Positions 7,097 through 9,004 of a stretch of 9,004 nt of DNA are shown here, piece after piece. The stretch comes from Prolixibacteraceae bacterium UBA6162 (GTDB lineage Bacteria; Bacteroidota; Bacteroidia; Bacteroidales; Prolixibacteraceae). Under the pieces are notes generated by a model, which did no database searches, had not been told where the DNA came from, and saw only the letters and a program-made list of their open reading frames with translations. Position numbers and translations under genes: made by a program. The stretch is from positions 1 through 9,004 of the forward strand of contig DIUI01000023.1 of assembly GCA_002428215.1 (NCBI GenBank), in the 5' to 3' direction. The first letter of the stretch is position 1. Every line of letters starts with the position of its first letter.

Positions 7097-8089
7097 ATGA
7101 GTGTTAAATTCCTGGTCATTCGGTTAAGCTCAATAGGCGACATTGTTCTTACAACCCCTGTTGTAAGGTGCCTGAAGCAGCAATACCCCGGTGCCGAGAT
7201 CCATTTTCTAACCAAATCAGTTTACCGATCGGTACTCTCGGCCAATCCATATATCGACCGACTGCACCTTGTTAACGGCCGGGTTTCGGATGTGAAGTTA
7301 ACACTGCAGCAGGAACAATTCGATTATGTTATCGATCTTCATCAAAACATTCGCAGCAATAAAGTCAGGAGTTATCTGAAAGCTAAAGCATTCGCATACA
7401 ACAAACTCAACCTTCAAAAATGGCTTTATGTCAATTTCAAACACAATCAGCTGCCTGATGTTCATATAGTTGACCGATATTTGGCAACATTAGACTCCTT
7501 CGGAGTGCGCAACGACGGGCAGGGTCTCGACTACTTTATTTCGCCCGATGAGGAATACGATCTTGATATTCTGCCACCGGTTTTTCAGAATGGGTATGTA
7601 GCTTTTGTTCTGGGGGGCACCTATTTCACAAAACGACTTCCGGTATCTAAAGTAATCGACATCTGTCGGAATATGGATCTTCCGGTTGTGCTTTTGGGAG
7701 GCCATGCCGAAATGGCGGCCGGTGAAGAGACTGCTGGAGCAGTTGGCTCCAAGGTGCTGAATCTTTGTGGGAAAACGTCACTTAATGAGGCAGCCACATT
7801 GGTGCGGGAGGCCCGATTGGTCATGACCAATGATACCGGATTGATGCATATAGCTTCTGCCTACAGAAAAAAAATTCTATTGTTTTGGGGCAATACCGTA
7901 CCCCAATTTGGCATGTCTCCCTACCTGCCCGACGCTGCCTCTATCAATTTGCAGGTGGAGGGGTTGTCTTGCCGGCCCTGTTCTAAACTGGGTTTTCATA
8001 ACTGTCCCAAAAGCCATTTCAACTGCATGAACCTGCTCGATACCAGCATAGCCATTGATTGGGCCAAGTCCCATTTCAAGTCTTCATAG
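7097..8089 (+). CDS. Glycosyltransferase family 9, heptosyltransferase-like
   Basis: This 330-residue protein has the GT9 two-domain layout of ADP-heptose:LPS heptosyltransferases. The N-terminal motif VIRLSSIGDIVLTTPVVR (7-24) contains Asp15, the position of the catalytic base. The C-terminal nucleotide-sugar domain has VLGGTYFTKRLP (171-182), LLGG (199-202) and TNDTGLMHIASA (244-255). A cysteine-rich segment near the end (C292, C295, C303, C310, in the pattern CxxC, seven residues, C, six residues, C) is known from a subset of GT9 proteins and may bind metal or form disulfides. It should act at the cytoplasmic face of the inner membrane, adding a heptose or related sugar to the LPS core. 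The exact sugar is inferred from family only. It starts 109 bases after atpC with no clear promoter of its own, so read-through from atpDC is possible. Its last six bases overlap the convergent aminotransferase gene. Confidence 0.9.
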   Translation: MSVKFLVIRLSSIGDIVLTTPVVRCLKQQYPGAEIHFLTKSVYRSVLSANPYIDRLHLVNGRVSDVKLTLQQEQFDYVIDLHQNIRSNKVRSYLKAKAFAYNKLNLQKWLYVNFKHNQLPDVHIVDRYLATLDSFGVRNDGQGLDYFISPDEEYDLDILPPVFQNGYVAFVLGGTYFTKRLPVSKVIDICRNMDLPVVLLGGHAEMAAGEETAGAVGSKVLNLCGKTSLNEAATLVREARLVMTNDTGLMHIASAYRKKILLFWGNTVPQFGMSPYLPDAASINLQVEGLSCRPCSKLGFHNCPKSHFNCMNLLDTSIAIDWAKSHFKSS

Positions 8090-9004
8090 CTGGCCAAATG
8101 CCTCGCTAATTCGGCGTGCAGCCTCCATAACAACCGATCGCGGGGCTCCTAAATTGATGCGCATGAAGCCATCGCCGGGTCGGCCAAACCGGCCTCCATT
8201 GTTAAGCCCAACCTTTGCCTTTTCTACCATAAACTTGCTTAACTCTTTGTCGTTCATGCCATAATCGCGAAAGTCGAGCCACACGAGATAGGTCGCCTCG
8301 GGGCGCATCACCCTGACTCTGGGAAGATGGTCGGAAAAATAGGATTCAAGCTCCCGGTAATTTTCCTGTACATAATTCATCATTTCCGAAAGCCACTGGT
8401 CGCCCAAACTATAGGCAGCTTCGAGGGCCACCATACCGGGTATGTTGCCCATGTGTACATGCAAGGTTCGCATGAGTTTTTCATATTGCTGCATAGTTTC
8501 GGCATTGGGAATAACTACAAACGAGGTTGAAAGTCCTGCGAGATTGAAGGTTTTACTGGGAGCCATGCAGACTATCGAATTATTAGCAGCTTCATCCGAA
8601 AGCATGGAATACGGGGTGTGGATCTGCTGATCGAACAGCAGGTCGGAGTGAATTTCATCGGAAACCACCATTATATTGTTTCGTTCGCAAATGGCCGAGA
8701 GTGCAGAGAGCTCCTTTCTGGTCCAAACCATCCCTCCGGGGTTGTGGGGATTACACAGCATCAGCATCCGGGTTTTTTCGTCGATTTTCGACTCAAGGTC
8801 TTCCAGATCGAAGGTGTAGCGGCCATCTACCAGTTTCAGTGGATTTTCAATCAACCGCCGTTTGACACCCCTAACGCTTTCGAAGAAGGGGAAATAAACC
8901 GGTGTTTGCACGATTACTTTTTCGCCGGGTTCGGTGAATGCCATAACTGAGGCCGTAAGGGCTGATACAACTCCCGGACTAAAGGATATCCACTCTTTTT
9001 TAAT
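8084..9004 (-). CDS. PLP-dependent aminotransferase / C-S lyase, MalY/PatB type, 5' end cut off
   Basis: The reverse strand is open from the right edge to a TGA at 8086-8084, giving 306 residues of a class I/II fold-type I PLP enzyme. An internal ATG at 8944 is not the start: the 20 codons before it read IKKEWISFSPGVVSALTASV, a conserved MalY/PatB segment, so about 80 N-terminal residues lie outside. Numbered from that internal Met, the visible motifs are CNPHNPGG (64-71), the PLP pyridine aspartate D96 in SDEIHSDL, the Schiff-base lysine K131 in APSKTFNLAGL, and the substrate carboxylate arginine R262 in MRINLGAPR. Enzymes of this group cleave cystathionine or cysteine to pyruvate, ammonia and a thiol, or act as aminotransferases. 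Which applies cannot be told. It is convergent with the glycosyltransferase and the stop codons overlap by six bases. Confidence 0.92.
   Translation of the reverse strand: MKKEWISFSPGVVSALTASVMAFTEPGEKVIVQTPVYFPFFESVRGVKRRLIENPLKLVDGRYTFDLEDLESKIDEKTRMLMLCNPHNPGGMVWTRKELSALSAICERNNIMVVSDEIHSDLLFDQQIHTPYSMLSDEAANNSIVCMAPSKTFNLAGLSTSFVVIPNAETMQQYEKLMRTLHVHMGNIPGMVALEAAYSLGDQWLSEMMNYVQENYRELESYFSDHLPRVRVMRPEATYLVWLDFRDYGMNDKELSKFMVEKAKVGLNNGGRFGRPGDGFMRINLGAPRSVVMEAARRISEAFGQL

Noticed and set aside
8942..8944. ATG at 8944 as the start of the MalY/PatB-type enzyme
   Set aside because: The frame stays open to the right edge and the upstream residues (WISFSPGVV) are conserved family sequence, so the gene extends past the window.

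Overview
The window looks like an ordinary chromosomal stretch from a member of the Bacteroidota, most likely the order Bacteroidales. Four observations point there. The F1 beta subunit carries the extra segment of roughly 27 residues typical of the phylum. The epsilon subunit is only 81 residues long. The genes lack Shine-Dalgarno sequences and have AT-rich leaders. Good matches to the phylum's TTG / TAnnTTTG promoter appear upstream of several genes. No species can be named from the sequence alone.

Layout from left to right: the first 200 codons of a sugar-nucleotide epimerase/dehydratase (minus, running off the left edge) are divergent from a lipoprotein metallophosphoesterase (plus, 764-1657). 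A 535-base gap follows (1658-2192). It has no convincing gene but holds a strong minus-strand terminator and, about 180 bases upstream of it, a perfect minus-strand -7 box, so it may encode a small RNA. Next are an Old Yellow Enzyme family oxidoreductase (plus, 2193-3254) and, convergent with it across 29 bases, an acyl-CoA ligase (minus, 3284-4921). A 297-base divergent promoter region separates the ligase from atpD and atpC (plus, 5219-6987). A GT9 heptosyltransferase-like glycosyltransferase (plus, 7097-8089) ends in a 6-base overlap with a convergent MalY/PatB-type PLP enzyme (minus, 8084 to beyond the right edge).

Functionally this is a mixture of core energy metabolism (atpDC), envelope glycan assembly (the epimerase and the GT9 enzyme), fatty-acid activation, flavin-dependent enone reduction and amino-acid or C-S lyase chemistry. 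Apart from atpD-atpC the genes do not form an obvious shared pathway. Strand changes between most neighbours mean that most are separate transcription units. I see no mobile element, CRISPR array, tRNA or rRNA, and no convincing new multi-gene system. The most interesting unexplained signal is the candidate minus-strand small RNA at about 1704-1885.
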